In this document: piece after piece, positions 44,044-53,369 of the stretch
How positions within the stretch are numbered: position 1 is the first letter of the stretch
Layout: each line of letters starts with the position of its first letter
From: Helicobacter pylori_CU
Lineage (GTDB): Bacteria; Campylobacterota; Campylobacteria; Campylobacterales; Helicobacteraceae
Direction: 5' to 3'
DNA: 64,000 nucleotides
NCBI RefSeq assembly: GCF_000259235.1
Contig: NC_017733.1
Coordinates: 1,535,281-1,599,280 of the forward strand
The notes under the pieces: generated by a model
Database searches by the model: none
What the model was told of the DNA's origin: nothing
Seen by the model: only the letters and a program-made list of their open reading frames with translations
Translations under genes and position numbers: made by a program

Positions 44044-45810
44044 TTAAAGATAGCCAAGCTCATAGAGTTTGTTGCTCATTTTCACTAACAAGCCCCCTAG
44101 TTTTGACCCCCCTTCCCCATGTTCTACTAAAATAGTGATAGCGTATTTGGGTTTTTCATAGGGCAAAAATGCGGTAATCCACGCATGGGATCGATGGAAA
44201 TATTCCATATCCTTTTCTTTCATGCGATTGACGATGTTTTGAGCGATTTCTACGACTTGCGCGGTGCCGGTTTTGCACGCTAAAGTAACCTTAGAACCCC
44301 TTGTGGAATGATAAGCGGTGCCGTCTTTATGGTTGCACACTTCATACATGCCCATGCGCAAGGCTTGGAGCTTCTTTTTTTGAAAACTATTCAGGGGATC
44401 TTTGAGTGGTTGTTTATTATTGATAGCAAAATGAGGCGTTGCCAGTTTGCCTGTCGCAATGAGTCCCGTGTAGGCTAGAACCTGCAAGGGCGTGGCTAAA
44501 AAAGAGCCTTGCCCAATAGCGGTAATGAGCGTGTCCCCAACGCGCCAATCTTGATTGAAGCGTTTGAGTTTCCACAAATTATCCGGCACAATCCCCACAA
44601 ATTCATTCGGCAAATCAACGCCCGTTTTTTCCCCAAAGCCCACTTCCCTTAAAGTTTTAGAGAGTTTTTCTATAGAGATTTCAAGCCCAAACTTATAAAA
44701 ATACACATCCACGGACTCCCTAATGGCTTTATACAAATTGGAATTGCCATGCCCTGTTTTTTTCCAATCCCTAAATTTGCGCTTACCCACTTCAATAAAA
44801 GGGGGGGTGGGTATGGTGGTGTTTTCTGTGATATGAAGGTTTTCTAAAAAGCTCAAGCCCACGCCCATTTTAACCACAGATCCCGGCGGATACAAGGCGT
44901 TAGCGAAGCGGTTTAATAAGGGGTTATAAATATCATCTTGAAGTTTTTGCCATTTGTCTTGACTGATCCCGCCTACAAAATCGTTCAAATTGTATTCAGG
45001 GTAACTTCCTGCAACGAGCAATTCCCCATTTTCTGCGTTCATCACTAAAATAGCCCCTCTCTTATTTTCAAAGAGCTTGTCCGCTTCTTTTTGCAAGCGT
45101 TTGTCTAAACTCAATTGCAAGTGGTTGTTGGTGCTTGGCGGCACGACTTCTAAAGTGGCTAATTCCTGATTGAGTGCATTGACATGCATGATTTTATAAC
45201 CCACCTTGCCTTGCAAAAGCTTGTTGTATTCTTTTTCAATGCCGGTTTTGCCTACAATCTGGCTGTATTGATTCTCTTCATCGTCTTTTAAATCTTGCAA
45301 ACTTGCCACCCCCACATAACCTAAAACATGCGAGGCTAAAGCGTTATTAGGGTAGTAGCGCTTGTCTAAAGGGCGCACAAAAATGCCTTGAGTTTGAATG
45401 AGTTTGGTATAAATGGATTGCATGGTGGCGTAGGGAATGAAGCCCACCACTTTAATGAGGTTATGGTTATAAAGCGAATTTTCTTTTTGGTAATTATTTA
45501 AAAGCGTTTCTTTGGAAAAATTAGGGAAAAACTTTTGGATCATTTCAATTTTTTCTAAAAGCTCTTTTTGTTTCAATCCACTAGGCAAAAACACGCCAAA
45601 CACCAATTCATTAAGGGCTAAAAACTCATGGTTTCTGTCTGTAATATCGCCCCTTGTAGGGACTAAAAATTCCTTTTTGGTCATGTTGCGTTCGGCCAGT
45701 TTTTCATAGTATTCTTGATTTTTAACGCTTAGAATAAATAAATTTAAAACTAACAACCCCCAAAACCCTATAAAAACAAAGAGTAAAAGCTTATAGCGAA
45801 GATTTTTCAT
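44044..45810 (-). CDS. mrdA: penicillin-binding protein 2 (elongation transpeptidase)
   Basis: 588 aa class B PBP for cell elongation. N-terminal membrane helix (about 8-28), a pedestal domain, then transpeptidase motifs SxxK (SVVK in PPGSVVKMG), SxD (SVD) and KTG (CKTGTAQV). Overlaps the preceding membrane-protein gene by 20 nt. Last gene of the tatD-to-mrdA run; amoxicillin-relevant target class. Confidence 0.93.
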   Translation of the reverse strand: MKNLRYKLLLFVFIGFWGLLVLNLFILSVKNQEYYEKLAERNMTKKEFLVPTRGDITDRNHEFLALNELVFGVFLPSGLKQKELLEKIEMIQKFFPNFSKETLLNNYQKENSLYNHNLIKVVGFIPYATMQSIYTKLIQTQGIFVRPLDKRYYPNNALASHVLGYVGVASLQDLKDDEENQYSQIVGKTGIEKEYNKLLQGKVGYKIMHVNALNQELATLEVVPPSTNNHLQLSLDKRLQKEADKLFENKRGAILVMNAENGELLVAGSYPEYNLNDFVGGISQDKWQKLQDDIYNPLLNRFANALYPPGSVVKMGVGLSFLENLHITENTTIPTPPFIEVGKRKFRDWKKTGHGNSNLYKAIRESVDVYFYKFGLEISIEKLSKTLREVGFGEKTGVDLPNEFVGIVPDNLWKLKRFNQDWRVGDTLITAIGQGSFLATPLQVLAYTGLIATGKLATPHFAINNKQPLKDPLNSFQKKKLQALRMGMYEVCNHKDGTAYHSTRGSKVTLACKTGTAQVVEIAQNIVNRMKEKDMEYFHRSHAWITAFLPYEKPKYAITILVEHGEGGSKLGGLLVKMSNKLYELGYL

Positions 45811-46234
45811 ACAAACCCCACAAAGCGCTCTCTATGAGTGCAAAAAGAGCGAGAAAGCCGATCGTCTTCAAATCCAAAGACACCGAAAAAAAGCGCGATA
45901 AATAGAGGTAATAAACCAAAAAGACATGCAAAGTTTTGAATAAAAAGCCGTCATTAAAAAGCTTTAAAGAGTTTTTATAAACGATTTGGTGGTAGATTAA
46001 AAACAATAAAGCTAAAACGCCTAAAGTCTTTAAATGCATGCTCTCAAACCAAAACAAACAACCAAACACGCTCAAATTGGGTAAAAAACGATCGTATTTT
46101 TTCGCATAAAACAAGAATAAAAACCCAATCATAGGGGGTAAAAAAGGCATTAAGTCTCTCAAAAGGCTATAAAAATAAAAACTAAAGATCCCTAAACATA
46201 AGAAAAAAAAGGAATCTTGTTTTAAAGAGAGCAT
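45791..46234 (-). CDS. small membrane protein upstream of PBP2, possible MreD analogue
   Basis: 147 aa, strongly hydrophobic with about five membrane helices and few charges. It overlaps mrdA by 20 nt and follows engB by 11 nt. In many bacteria MreD, a membrane protein of similar size, sits directly before mrdA; this gene has the same place and character but I see no sequence signature that proves it. Unknown function. Confidence 0.65.
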   Translation of the reverse strand: MLSLKQDSFFFLCLGIFSFYFYSLLRDLMPFLPPMIGFLFLFYAKKYDRFLPNLSVFGCLFWFESMHLKTLGVLALLFLIYHQIVYKNSLKLFNDGFLFKTLHVFLVYYLYLSRFFSVSLDLKTIGFLALFALIESALWGLYEKSSL

Positions 46235-46245
46235 GGTTTTGTGGC

Positions 46246-46872
46246 TTATAAGGGGTTAGTGAGCAAGTATTTCAAAAGGGTTTGGCGCACTATTTCAAGG
46301 GTTGGGTATTTTGAAGAAAGAGCGTTAAAATGGGTGGTATTGATTAAAAAAGGTTTAGGAGCGTTTAAAAAAAGGCGGTGTTGCTCGTTTTTATTCAACT
46401 TGTCAAATTTCGTAAAAAGAGAAAGGTAGGCTTGATCGGGCCTTAAAAGGGCTTGAATGTTTTCTTTAGCGTTTTTATCAATTTCTAAATCCAAGTGGCG
46501 TGCATCTATCAAGTGGATAAAAAGTTTGATTGAAGTCCTAATGCTCAACAATTCCCATAAAAACCCCTCCCATTCTTTTTTCAAGCTTTTAGAAACTTTA
46601 GCGTAGCCAAACCCGGGCAAATCAATCACATTAAAAGTGGTCGTTAAGGCGTTTTCTTTATCTTCCCAAGTGGTGGAAAAAAAATTCACTAAGCGGGTTT
46701 TTCCCGGCGTCGCTGAGCTTTTGGCGAGATTTTTCCCTAACAAGGTATTAATAAACGAGCTTTTGCCTACATTGCTGCGCCCTAAAACCACCATTTCAGA
46801 AGTCAAACTCGCAGGGCATTGAAAAAGCTGGCTAGAAGAAGTGAGAAAATGAGCGTCTTTAATGGCGATCAT
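46246..46872 (-). CDS. engB: ribosome-assembly GTPase EngB/YsxC
   Basis: 208 aa GTPase for 50S subunit maturation. G1 GRSNVGKS at 31-38, G3 DLPGFGYA, and G4 TKFDK are all visible, with G2 Thr in the SATPGKT segment. Overlaps the lptA stop by 4 nt. Confidence 0.94.
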   Translation of the reverse strand: MIAIKDAHFLTSSSQLFQCPASLTSEMVVLGRSNVGKSSFINTLLGKNLAKSSATPGKTRLVNFFSTTWEDKENALTTTFNVIDLPGFGYAKVSKSLKKEWEGFLWELLSIRTSIKLFIHLIDARHLDLEIDKNAKENIQALLRPDQAYLSLFTKFDKLNKNEQHRLFLNAPKPFLINTTHFNALSSKYPTLEIVRQTLLKYLLTNPL

Positions 46873-47426
46873 GGTTTTTCCTTAGCGCCTTTCTTCTTCA
46901 ATTTAGCCTTACGATTTTCTTCATTAATATCTTCCATATCAAACACAAATTTAGCGGGCCGTTTCGCGCTCCCTAACACGTCAGCATAACCCTTAGCTTT
47001 GTTTAAAATGATTTCATCGCCGGTGATGACATTAGATTTCCCCACTTCTCTAACCACCGCATTTTGCAATAATTTGTATTCCCCATTCAGCGCGTTATAA
47101 ATGAGCTTGTCAGCGCTCCCGCTGATTTCACGATTATCCTCTGTAAAGATGTTAAAATGCGTGTTCCCTGTGGCTTCATAACGCTCTGGCTTTCGTTTAT
47201 CGTTTAAAAACACGCTCACCTTATCCGCAAACAACCGGTCTTTACCTTTTTTGATCTGCACATTGCCTTGAATGACGGCGGTTTTTGTTTTGTCGTTCGC
47301 TACAAATTGGTTGCCGGTAATCTCTAAAAGCTCTCTTTCTTTTTTCAAACCTTTATTCTCTGTTTTTTGCGCGTCCATCACGCTTAAAATACCAAAACAA
47401 CACACCAAAAAACACCACCAACGCAT
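46869..47426 (-). CDS. lptA: LPS transport periplasmic protein LptA (OstA-like)
   Basis: 185 aa. Signal peptide to about residue 18 (GILSVMDA) and a single OstA/LptA beta-jellyroll domain (ITGNQFVANDKTKTAVIQGNVQIKKGKDRLFADK). It forms the periplasmic bridge carrying LPS from LptC to LptD. The basic C-terminal tail KLKKKGAKEK is unusual. Overlaps lptC by one base. Confidence 0.88.
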   Translation of the reverse strand: MRWWCFLVCCFGILSVMDAQKTENKGLKKERELLEITGNQFVANDKTKTAVIQGNVQIKKGKDRLFADKVSVFLNDKRKPERYEATGNTHFNIFTEDNREISGSADKLIYNALNGEYKLLQNAVVREVGKSNVITGDEIILNKAKGYADVLGSAKRPAKFVFDMEDINEENRKAKLKKKGAKEKP

Positions 47427-48019
47427 TAAAATCCTCCTTTGAAAGTGGGGAATTTTTTCTTTTCTTTCTGACTTTGTTTGATTTCATCTAAAAACAAATT
47501 GGCTTGAATGCTTTGAGCTTCAATAATAGCTAATGCATGCGAATAGGAAATGTCAAGCCCTTCAATCTTACTATCCTTTGAAGTGAGAATGAAACGGCCC
47601 TTGCCTTTAAAATTTTGCTCCTTATGGTTATAAATCCCTGTTTCACTCCAAAAACTAGAATCATCGCTTCTTTTATAAGTAACCCCATTAGGGAAGAAAT
47701 ACAAATCCTGCTGCCGTTTGGCCTTAGGAGACTCAACGCTTTCTATCGTGTCTTCATCATAACGGCTGATTTTAGAATCAAAAAAGATCTCATGATCGTC
47801 GTATTGTAAAGCTTTTTTGCCCTCTATGGACAGATCAAGGATTTTATCGTTGATTTGAAACGCTTTAAAATTTTCTAATTCAATTTTAGGGATATTTTCT
47901 TTAGAGACCACGCTAGTGGGTTGGGAACGCAAAAAGAAAAACACTAGCCCTATCGTGATAAAAGACAAAACCACAAAGAAGTTTAAAACGCTATTAGAGG
48001 TAAAGCTTGAGCGCTTCAT
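47426..48019 (-). CDS. lptC: LPS export protein LptC
   Basis: 197 aa with one N-terminal membrane helix (about 11-29) and a periplasmic beta-jellyroll domain. LptC links the LptBFG transporter to LptA. Overlaps kdsC by 26 nt at its start and lptA by one base at its end. kdsC-lptC-lptA is the classical order. Confidence 0.85.
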   Translation of the reverse strand: MKRSSFTSNSVLNFFVVLSFITIGLVFFFLRSQPTSVVSKENIPKIELENFKAFQINDKILDLSIEGKKALQYDDHEIFFDSKISRYDEDTIESVESPKAKRQQDLYFFPNGVTYKRSDDSSFWSETGIYNHKEQNFKGKGRFILTSKDSKIEGLDISYSHALAIIEAQSIQANLFLDEIKQSQKEKKKFPTFKGGF

Positions 48020-48488
48020 CTTGCAAGCCTTCTAATTCTAAGAGATAATCAATCGCTTCCCTAACAGCCCCCTTACCCCCTGAATTTTGCAACACTTTAT
48101 AGGCCTTGCTTTTAAGCAAGGGGTGCGCATCAAAAGGAGCGAAACTCAAAGCGCATGCCTTAAACATGCCTAAATCGTTATAATCATCGCCTACACATGC
48201 GATTTCTTGCGCACTCAATTGCAAGTCTTTTTTGAGCCGCTCCACAACCACGCTTTTATTTTCAACGCCCATAAAAACAAATTGAACGCCCAAACTCTCC
48301 ATGCGTTTTTTGACCATGATTGAAGTTCTTCCTGTAATGATAGCGATTTTTTTGCCTAATTTTTGCCATAGCGTCATGCCAAGCCCGTCTTTAACATTAA
48401 AAGCCTTGATTTCGTGAAAATTTTCATCAAAATACAACGATCCGTCTGTGAGCGTGCCATCCACATCTAAAAGCAATAACTTAATCAT
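47994..48488 (-). CDS. kdsC: KDO-8-phosphate phosphatase
   Basis: 164 aa HAD-superfamily C0 enzyme releasing KDO for LPS core synthesis. Motif I D8-x-D10-GTLTD (LLLDVDGTLTD), a Thr of motif II in the IITGRTS block, and motif III GDDYNDL are all present. Overlaps rlpA by 4 nt and lptC by 26 nt. Confidence 0.93.
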   Translation of the reverse strand: MIKLLLLDVDGTLTDGSLYFDENFHEIKAFNVKDGLGMTLWQKLGKKIAIITGRTSIMVKKRMESLGVQFVFMGVENKSVVVERLKKDLQLSAQEIACVGDDYNDLGMFKACALSFAPFDAHPLLKSKAYKVLQNSGGKGAVREAIDYLLELEGLQDEALKLYL

Positions 48489-49429
48489 TCTCTCGTTAAA
48501 ACCGCATTCTGGTTATATTTTTTCATAAAATCCCTAGCCTCTTCTTCGCTTTGAAACCCTTGAACTAAAACCTTATACAAATCGTCCTTAAAAGCAACCT
48601 TGACGCTGTAATTTGGATTTTCTGCTTGCAATTTATCCGCTAAAGTTTGAGCGCCTATTTGGTTTCTAAAAGCCCCCATTTGTAAAGAAAATTTCCCTCC
48701 GCTCACGCTTTTTTCGCTCTCGCCGACTTTAAATTCCTTGTGTAAGATCTTTGAAGAGCTGGCGTTAAAGGATTGTTCGTATTGCGTGGAGATAATCCCA
48801 CCAAAACCCAAAACAATAAGACGCACGCTGGCCGTGCCTTTTTTAACCATGTCAATATCCCTAGCGGCCGCATTAGACAAATCAATGATGCGATCGCTCA
48901 CAAAAGGCCCTCTATCATTAATGCGCACAATGGTGCTTAAGTTATTATCAACATTGATGACTTTCACCACGGTGTTCATGGGTAAAGTCTTGTGCGCAGC
49001 GGTGTGGGCATACATGTTATAAATTTCCCCATTACTGGTTTTTTTGGCATGGAAGTTAGGGCCATACCAGCTCGCAATGCCATCAAATTTTTCGCCTAAA
49101 TCCACTTTAGTGGGGTAATACCACTTGCCCCCCACTTGATAAGGGCGCATGGTGGCCCTTTGGATCGCGCTAGAATCGCGCATGCCGTTATCTAGGGGTT
49201 GTTTTGTATTGCTGTCTTGCGAATCGGAGTGGTGTTTGAAATGGCGTTCAAAAAAATTGCGCTTATAGGTGGCTTTTTTGGTTGTCGGATCATAGTCTTT
49301 AGCGTTTTCATAAGCGCGCAAGCTTTCATGCTTATAAGACAAATTCTTTATTCCCTCTTTTTTAACCGCACAAGCACTAATCAAAAAAATAACGCCTAAA
49401 AAACAAACTTTTTTTAACGCCAAACCCAT
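48485..49429 (-). CDS. rlpA: rare lipoprotein A (RlpA), lytic transglycosylase-type
   Basis: 314 aa lipoprotein with Cys20 in the lipobox LISAC. The double-psi beta-barrel domain (GIASWYGPNFH ... RINDRGPF) spans about 110-205 and a SPOR peptidoglycan-binding domain occupies the last ~80 residues (SLQMGAFRNQIGAQTLADKL). RlpA cleaves denuded glycan strands at septa in some bacteria. Overlaps mltD by one base. Confidence 0.92.
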   Translation of the reverse strand: MGLALKKVCFLGVIFLISACAVKKEGIKNLSYKHESLRAYENAKDYDPTTKKATYKRNFFERHFKHHSDSQDSNTKQPLDNGMRDSSAIQRATMRPYQVGGKWYYPTKVDLGEKFDGIASWYGPNFHAKKTSNGEIYNMYAHTAAHKTLPMNTVVKVINVDNNLSTIVRINDRGPFVSDRIIDLSNAAARDIDMVKKGTASVRLIVLGFGGIISTQYEQSFNASSSKILHKEFKVGESEKSVSGGKFSLQMGAFRNQIGAQTLADKLQAENPNYSVKVAFKDDLYKVLVQGFQSEEEARDFMKKYNQNAVLTRE

Positions 49430-50550
49430 TAAAATTCCCTTGTAGCGAGTAATTTCTTATTGGTAGGGATGATTAAACGCTGGTGGATAAAGATATTAGA
49501 ATCTTTGAGGTTATTGGCTAATTGGATACTAGAAATACTGACTTGATAGCGTTTAGCGATAGAAGATAGGGTTTCTTTAGGCAAGACCACATGGGTGATG
49601 AAAGGGCTTTTAGGATTAGCTTGAGCGTTTTTATTTTGTTTGAGTTGGCGTTGTTTGAAAAGGGCGAGTTTTTCATAAGGGATATAAATGGTGTAGGTGG
49701 GGTCTTTAGAAGGCAGAATGTTATAGCGGAATTGGTGGTTGTAGGATTTTAAGGTTTCTAAACTCAAGTTTAAATTTTTGGCCACTTGGATTAAAGAAGT
49801 GTGCCTTTTAAACGGAACGCCCACCAAACTCACCCTCGCCCCACGATTGAGCAAGTATTCTTTATCTTTGAGGTTGTCTAGGCTATTGAACTTTAACGCT
49901 AGGCTCAGAATGGAGCGGATATACTCTCGTGTCTCTTTAGGGAGGTATTTTTTATCTTCATCTAACAAAATCTTAATGTCCGAAGTGCCAGCGGCTTTAA
50001 TAGCGTTTTGAACCTTGCGTAAGCCGTAATTATACGCCATAGCGACTAAATACCACTCCCCAGTTTGTTTGTAGAGCCGTTTCAAATAAGTGATTGCTGC
50101 CTGAGTGCTTTTAATGGGGTCTCTTCTTTCGTCAATGTAATGATTGACCTTAAGCCCTAATTCTTTAGCCGTGCTTGGCATGAATTGCCAAATCCCTACC
50201 GCTTTTTTCCTACTATAAGCCCTTGATGAAAATTTAGACTCGGCCATGGCTAAAAATAAAAATTCTTGCGGAACGCTCGCTTCTATGAGCATGTTTTTAA
50301 TGATGGGGATGAACTGGTAATTCACATCAAATCTTTTGACAAGTCTTTTCCATTCTTCTTCTTCATTCATTTTCTTTAAAGCGTTGGGCATTTGGGATAA
50401 AAAGCCCGCATTAACCCCAAAAGCCTCTAGCGCTTTGGTGTCAATATTAGATTCAAAAGCCATTTTCGCATGGCCTAAAGAAGCCAATAAAAGGGTAACA
50501 AAAAAAACCAACCATTTTTGACTAAAACACTTCATTCTTTTTGGCATCAT
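49429..50550 (-). CDS. mltD: membrane-bound lytic murein transglycosylase D
   Basis: 373 aa. A signal peptide precedes an SLT domain with catalytic Glu in FLAMAESKFSSRAYSRKKA-VGIWQFMP, followed by two LysM-type repeats (KRHTSLIQVAKNLNLS and KETLSSIAKRYQVSISS). Cleaves peptidoglycan glycan strands. The N-terminus has several possible Met starts within the first 6 residues. First large gene of the run after tatD. Confidence 0.92.
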   Translation of the reverse strand: MMPKRMKCFSQKWLVFFVTLLLASLGHAKMAFESNIDTKALEAFGVNAGFLSQMPNALKKMNEEEEWKRLVKRFDVNYQFIPIIKNMLIEASVPQEFLFLAMAESKFSSRAYSRKKAVGIWQFMPSTAKELGLKVNHYIDERRDPIKSTQAAITYLKRLYKQTGEWYLVAMAYNYGLRKVQNAIKAAGTSDIKILLDEDKKYLPKETREYIRSILSLALKFNSLDNLKDKEYLLNRGARVSLVGVPFKRHTSLIQVAKNLNLSLETLKSYNHQFRYNILPSKDPTYTIYIPYEKLALFKQRQLKQNKNAQANPKSPFITHVVLPKETLSSIAKRYQVSISSIQLANNLKDSNIFIHQRLIIPTNKKLLATREF

Positions 50551-50630
50551 ATCCTAATAATTAATCTAGCTTTTAAAATAGCTTCGATTATAACTAAACT
50601 TGAATAACGCTTTCTAACACAGCCCTAATT

Positions 50631-51395
50631 TTAGGGGAAGTTAAAGAGCGTTTGAGCGTTATGCGTGCTTAAAGAAGCGAGCTCTTCAGTCTCTATGTGG
50701 ATGATTTCGGCAATTTTTTGAGCGATTAAAGGGATATAAGTGGGGCTATTCCTGGTGCCTCTAAAAGGGTGTGGGGTTAGATAAGGCGAATCCGTTTCTA
50801 AAAGAAGCCTGTTTTTAGGGATTTTAGGGAGGATCTCTACCAATCTTTTAGCGTTTTTAAAAGTGCTAACCCCCCCTATCCCATAGTAAAAACGATCGCT
50901 CAATTCCAAAAGCATGCTATCAGCGTTAAAGCAATGCAACACCCCAAAAGCCTTAGGATAGCTTTTTAAAAGATTCAAACTATCAAAACTCGCCTCTCTG
51001 ATGTGGATAATCAAGGGTTTGTTGTGTTGGATAGAAAATTCAATCTGTTTGGTGAAAACTTCTTTTTGCTTGCTTTTATAATTTTCTCTTTCATTCAATT
51101 CAGGCAAGCGGTAGTAATCCAATCCGCATTCGCCTATCGCCACGCATTTTTGATGCCCAACAAATTTTTCAAACAAGCCTTCATCAAAGCTTTCCACATC
51201 ATAAGGGTGAGCGCCTATGGCAAAAAACACGCCTTCAAATTTTTCGCTAATTCCTACCGCTCTATCCAGATCCTTCATGTCTGCGCCCGGAATCACGCAT
51301 TGAGTAACGCCTTTTTCCAGGCTTTCTTTTAACACTTCTTCTAAATCGTTTTCATAATCCTTGTGATCCAAATGGCAATGCGTGTCTATAAACAT
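50631..51395 (-). CDS. tatD: TatD-family metal-dependent hydrolase/DNase
   Basis: 254 aa TIM-barrel. N-terminal FIDTHCHLD holds metal ligands His6 and His8; IGECGLDYYR, IHIREA, LHCFNAD and LLETDSPYLTP complete the family signature. Probably a 3'-5' exonuclease. An 80-nt gap separates it from mltD, so co-transcription is possible but not obvious. Divergent from ribE. Confidence 0.92.
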   Translation of the reverse strand: MFIDTHCHLDHKDYENDLEEVLKESLEKGVTQCVIPGADMKDLDRAVGISEKFEGVFFAIGAHPYDVESFDEGLFEKFVGHQKCVAIGECGLDYYRLPELNERENYKSKQKEVFTKQIEFSIQHNKPLIIHIREASFDSLNLLKSYPKAFGVLHCFNADSMLLELSDRFYYGIGGVSTFKNAKRLVEILPKIPKNRLLLETDSPYLTPHPFRGTRNSPTYIPLIAQKIAEIIHIETEELASLSTHNAQTLFNFP

Positions 51396-51422
51396 GCTTT
51401 TATCCTATGGTTTTATTTAGTA

Positions 51423-51431
51423 TGTTACAAT
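51423..51431 (+). promoter_or_regulatory. extended -10 promoter of ribE-flhX-metNI
   Basis: TGT followed by TACAAT (51426-51431) lies 39 nt before the ribE ATG, with an AAGGAAAA ribosome binding site between. No FMN riboswitch-like leader is visible in this short 5' region. Confidence 0.5.
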
Positions 51432-51469
51432 ACTTAAGCATTTTAACATAAGGAAAATAATCATTAACG

Positions 51470-52090
51470 ATGTTCAGCGGTCTAATCAATCAAATAGCTA
51501 AAGTGAATAGTTTCCACAACAATATTTTAAGCATAGAGAGCGATCTCAATCCCAAGCTTGGCGATAGCATTGCGATAAATGGGGCGTGTTTGACCGCCAT
51601 AGAAAGTTCAAAAACGCATTTTAGCGTGGAATTGAGCCAAAAAACCCAAAACAGCGTAGCGTTAGAAAATTACAAGGATTTAGTCCATATTGAGCCAGCC
51701 CTAAAAGCCGATGCGAGTTTGGATGGGCATTTTGTGCAAGGGCATATTGACGCTATCGGGGTCATTGAAAAAATCATTCACAACGCTAATCAAGTGGATT
51801 TTTTCATCAGCGCTTCTCAAGAAACGCTTTTATTGTGCGTTGAGCAAGGCTCTATTGCAGTTGATGGGGTGAGTTTGACTTTAAGCAAGGTAGAAGAAAA
51901 AGGGTTTTGGCTAACGATTATCCCTTACACTTTAGAAAACACCCTTTTTAAGACTTATAAACTCAAACGGCGCGTGAATATTGAAACGGACATGTTAGTC
52001 CGCAGCGTTGCGTCTATTTTGAAAAAAACAAAAGGGTTTGAAAAAAATTTCTCTTGGAATGACGCCGATGCCTTGACTTTAGGGTATTAG
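51470..52090 (+). CDS. ribE: riboflavin synthase, alpha chain
   Basis: 206 aa; dismutates two lumazines to riboflavin. Two tandem lumazine-binding repeats are visible, with N-terminal MFSGLINQIAKV and the parallel second-repeat DGHFVQGHIDAIGVI / GVSLTLSKVEEKGF blocks. Its stop abuts the flhX start without a gap. Confidence 0.92.
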   Translation: MFSGLINQIAKVNSFHNNILSIESDLNPKLGDSIAINGACLTAIESSKTHFSVELSQKTQNSVALENYKDLVHIEPALKADASLDGHFVQGHIDAIGVIEKIIHNANQVDFFISASQETLLLCVEQGSIAVDGVSLTLSKVEEKGFWLTIIPYTLENTLFKTYKLKRRVNIETDMLVRSVASILKKTKGFEKNFSWNDADALTLGY

Positions 52091-52363
52091 ATGAATAAAA
52101 CCATAAAAGCCGCCGCTCTAGCCTATAACATGGGGCAAGATCATGCCCCAAAAGTGATTGCAAGCGGGGTGGGCGAAGTGGCTAAAAGGATCATTCAAAA
52201 AGCTAAGGAATACGATATAGCGCTCTTTTCTAATCCCATGCTGGTGGATTCGCTTTTGAAGGTGGAATTAGATTGCGCGATACCTGAAGAATTGTATGAA
52301 AGCGTGGTGCAAGTGTTTTTATGGCTCAATAGCGTGGAAAATAACGCGCAAATGTCCAAGTGA
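52091..52363 (+). CDS. flhX: FlhB C-terminal homologue FlhX
   Basis: 90 aa corresponding to the C-terminal cytoplasmic piece of the flagellar export switch protein FlhB, after its NPTH autocleavage site. PKVIASGVGEVAKRIIQKA and the SNPMLVDSLL segment match FlhB-C; no membrane part is present. In H. pylori a stand-alone FlhX is reported to substitute for FlhB-C. Lies between ribE and metN. Confidence 0.85.
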   Translation: MNKTIKAAALAYNMGQDHAPKVIASGVGEVAKRIIQKAKEYDIALFSNPMLVDSLLKVELDCAIPEELYESVVQVFLWLNSVENNAQMSK

Positions 52364-52384
52364 TCGGGATATAAAGTTAAAACG

Positions 52385-53368
52385 ATGGTAGTGGAATTAA
52401 AAAACATTGAAAAGATTTATGAAAACGGGTTTCATGCTCTAAAAGGCGTGAATTTGGAATTGAAAAAAGGCGATATTTTGGGCGTGATAGGCTATTCAGG
52501 GGCGGGGAAATCCACGCTCATTCGCTTGATCAATTGTTTAGAGCGTCCTAGTTCTGGCGAGGTTTTAGTCAATGGGGTCAATCTGTTAAACTTAAAGCCT
52601 AAAGAATTGCAAAAAGCGCGCCAGAAAATAGGCATGATTTTTCAGCATTTCAATTTATTGAGCGCTAAAGATGTGTTTGAAAATGTCGCTTTCGCTTTAG
52701 AAATCGCCCGATGGGAAAAAACTAAGATTAAATCAAGGGTGCATGAATTGTTGGAATTGGTGGGGTTAGAAGATAAAATGCATTTTTATCCTAAACAGCT
52801 AAGCGGTGGGCAAAAGCAACGAGTGGCGATCGCTAGGAGTTTAGCGAATTGCCCTAATTTGTTGCTTTGCGATGAAGCCACATCCGCACTGGATTCTAAA
52901 ACCACGCATTCTATTTTAACGCTTTTAAGCGGCATTCAAAAAAAGCTTGATTTGAGTATCGTTTTCATCACGCACCAGATTGAAGTGGTTAAAGAATTGT
53001 GCAATCAAATGTGCGTGATCAGCAGCGGCGAAATTGTGGAAAGAGGCTCGGTGGAAGAAATTTTTGCTAACCCTAAACATGCCGTTACTAAAGAATTGCT
53101 TGGCATCAAAAACGAGCATGGGGATCAAAAATCGCAAGACGTTTATCGCATCGTGTTTTTAGGGGAGCATTTAGACGAGCCGATCATTTCTAATTTGATC
53201 AGGCGTTTTAAAATAGACGTGAGCATCATTTCAGGCAATATTGAAGAGCTTACGACTAAAGATATAGGGTATTTAGTGGTGCGGTTTTTAGGCAGTGTTG
53301 CAGAGACTCAAAGGGCTTTAGAGTATTTAAACGCTTTAGGCTTGCAAGTGGAAAAATTAAAGGATTAA
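52385..53368 (+). CDS. metN: methionine ABC transporter ATP-binding protein
   Basis: 327 aa. Walker A GYSGAGKS at 36-43, signature LSGGQKQRVAIA, Walker B LLLCDEATSALD, and the H-loop IVFITHQIEV. A C-terminal NIL domain (about 245-327) senses methionine for transinhibition. Starts 21 nt after flhX and is followed after 1 nt by metI. Confidence 0.94.
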   Translation: MVVELKNIEKIYENGFHALKGVNLELKKGDILGVIGYSGAGKSTLIRLINCLERPSSGEVLVNGVNLLNLKPKELQKARQKIGMIFQHFNLLSAKDVFENVAFALEIARWEKTKIKSRVHELLELVGLEDKMHFYPKQLSGGQKQRVAIARSLANCPNLLLCDEATSALDSKTTHSILTLLSGIQKKLDLSIVFITHQIEVVKELCNQMCVISSGEIVERGSVEEIFANPKHAVTKELLGIKNEHGDQKSQDVYRIVFLGEHLDEPIISNLIRRFKIDVSIISGNIEELTTKDIGYLVVRFLGSVAETQRALEYLNALGLQVEKLKD

Positions 53369-53369
53369 A

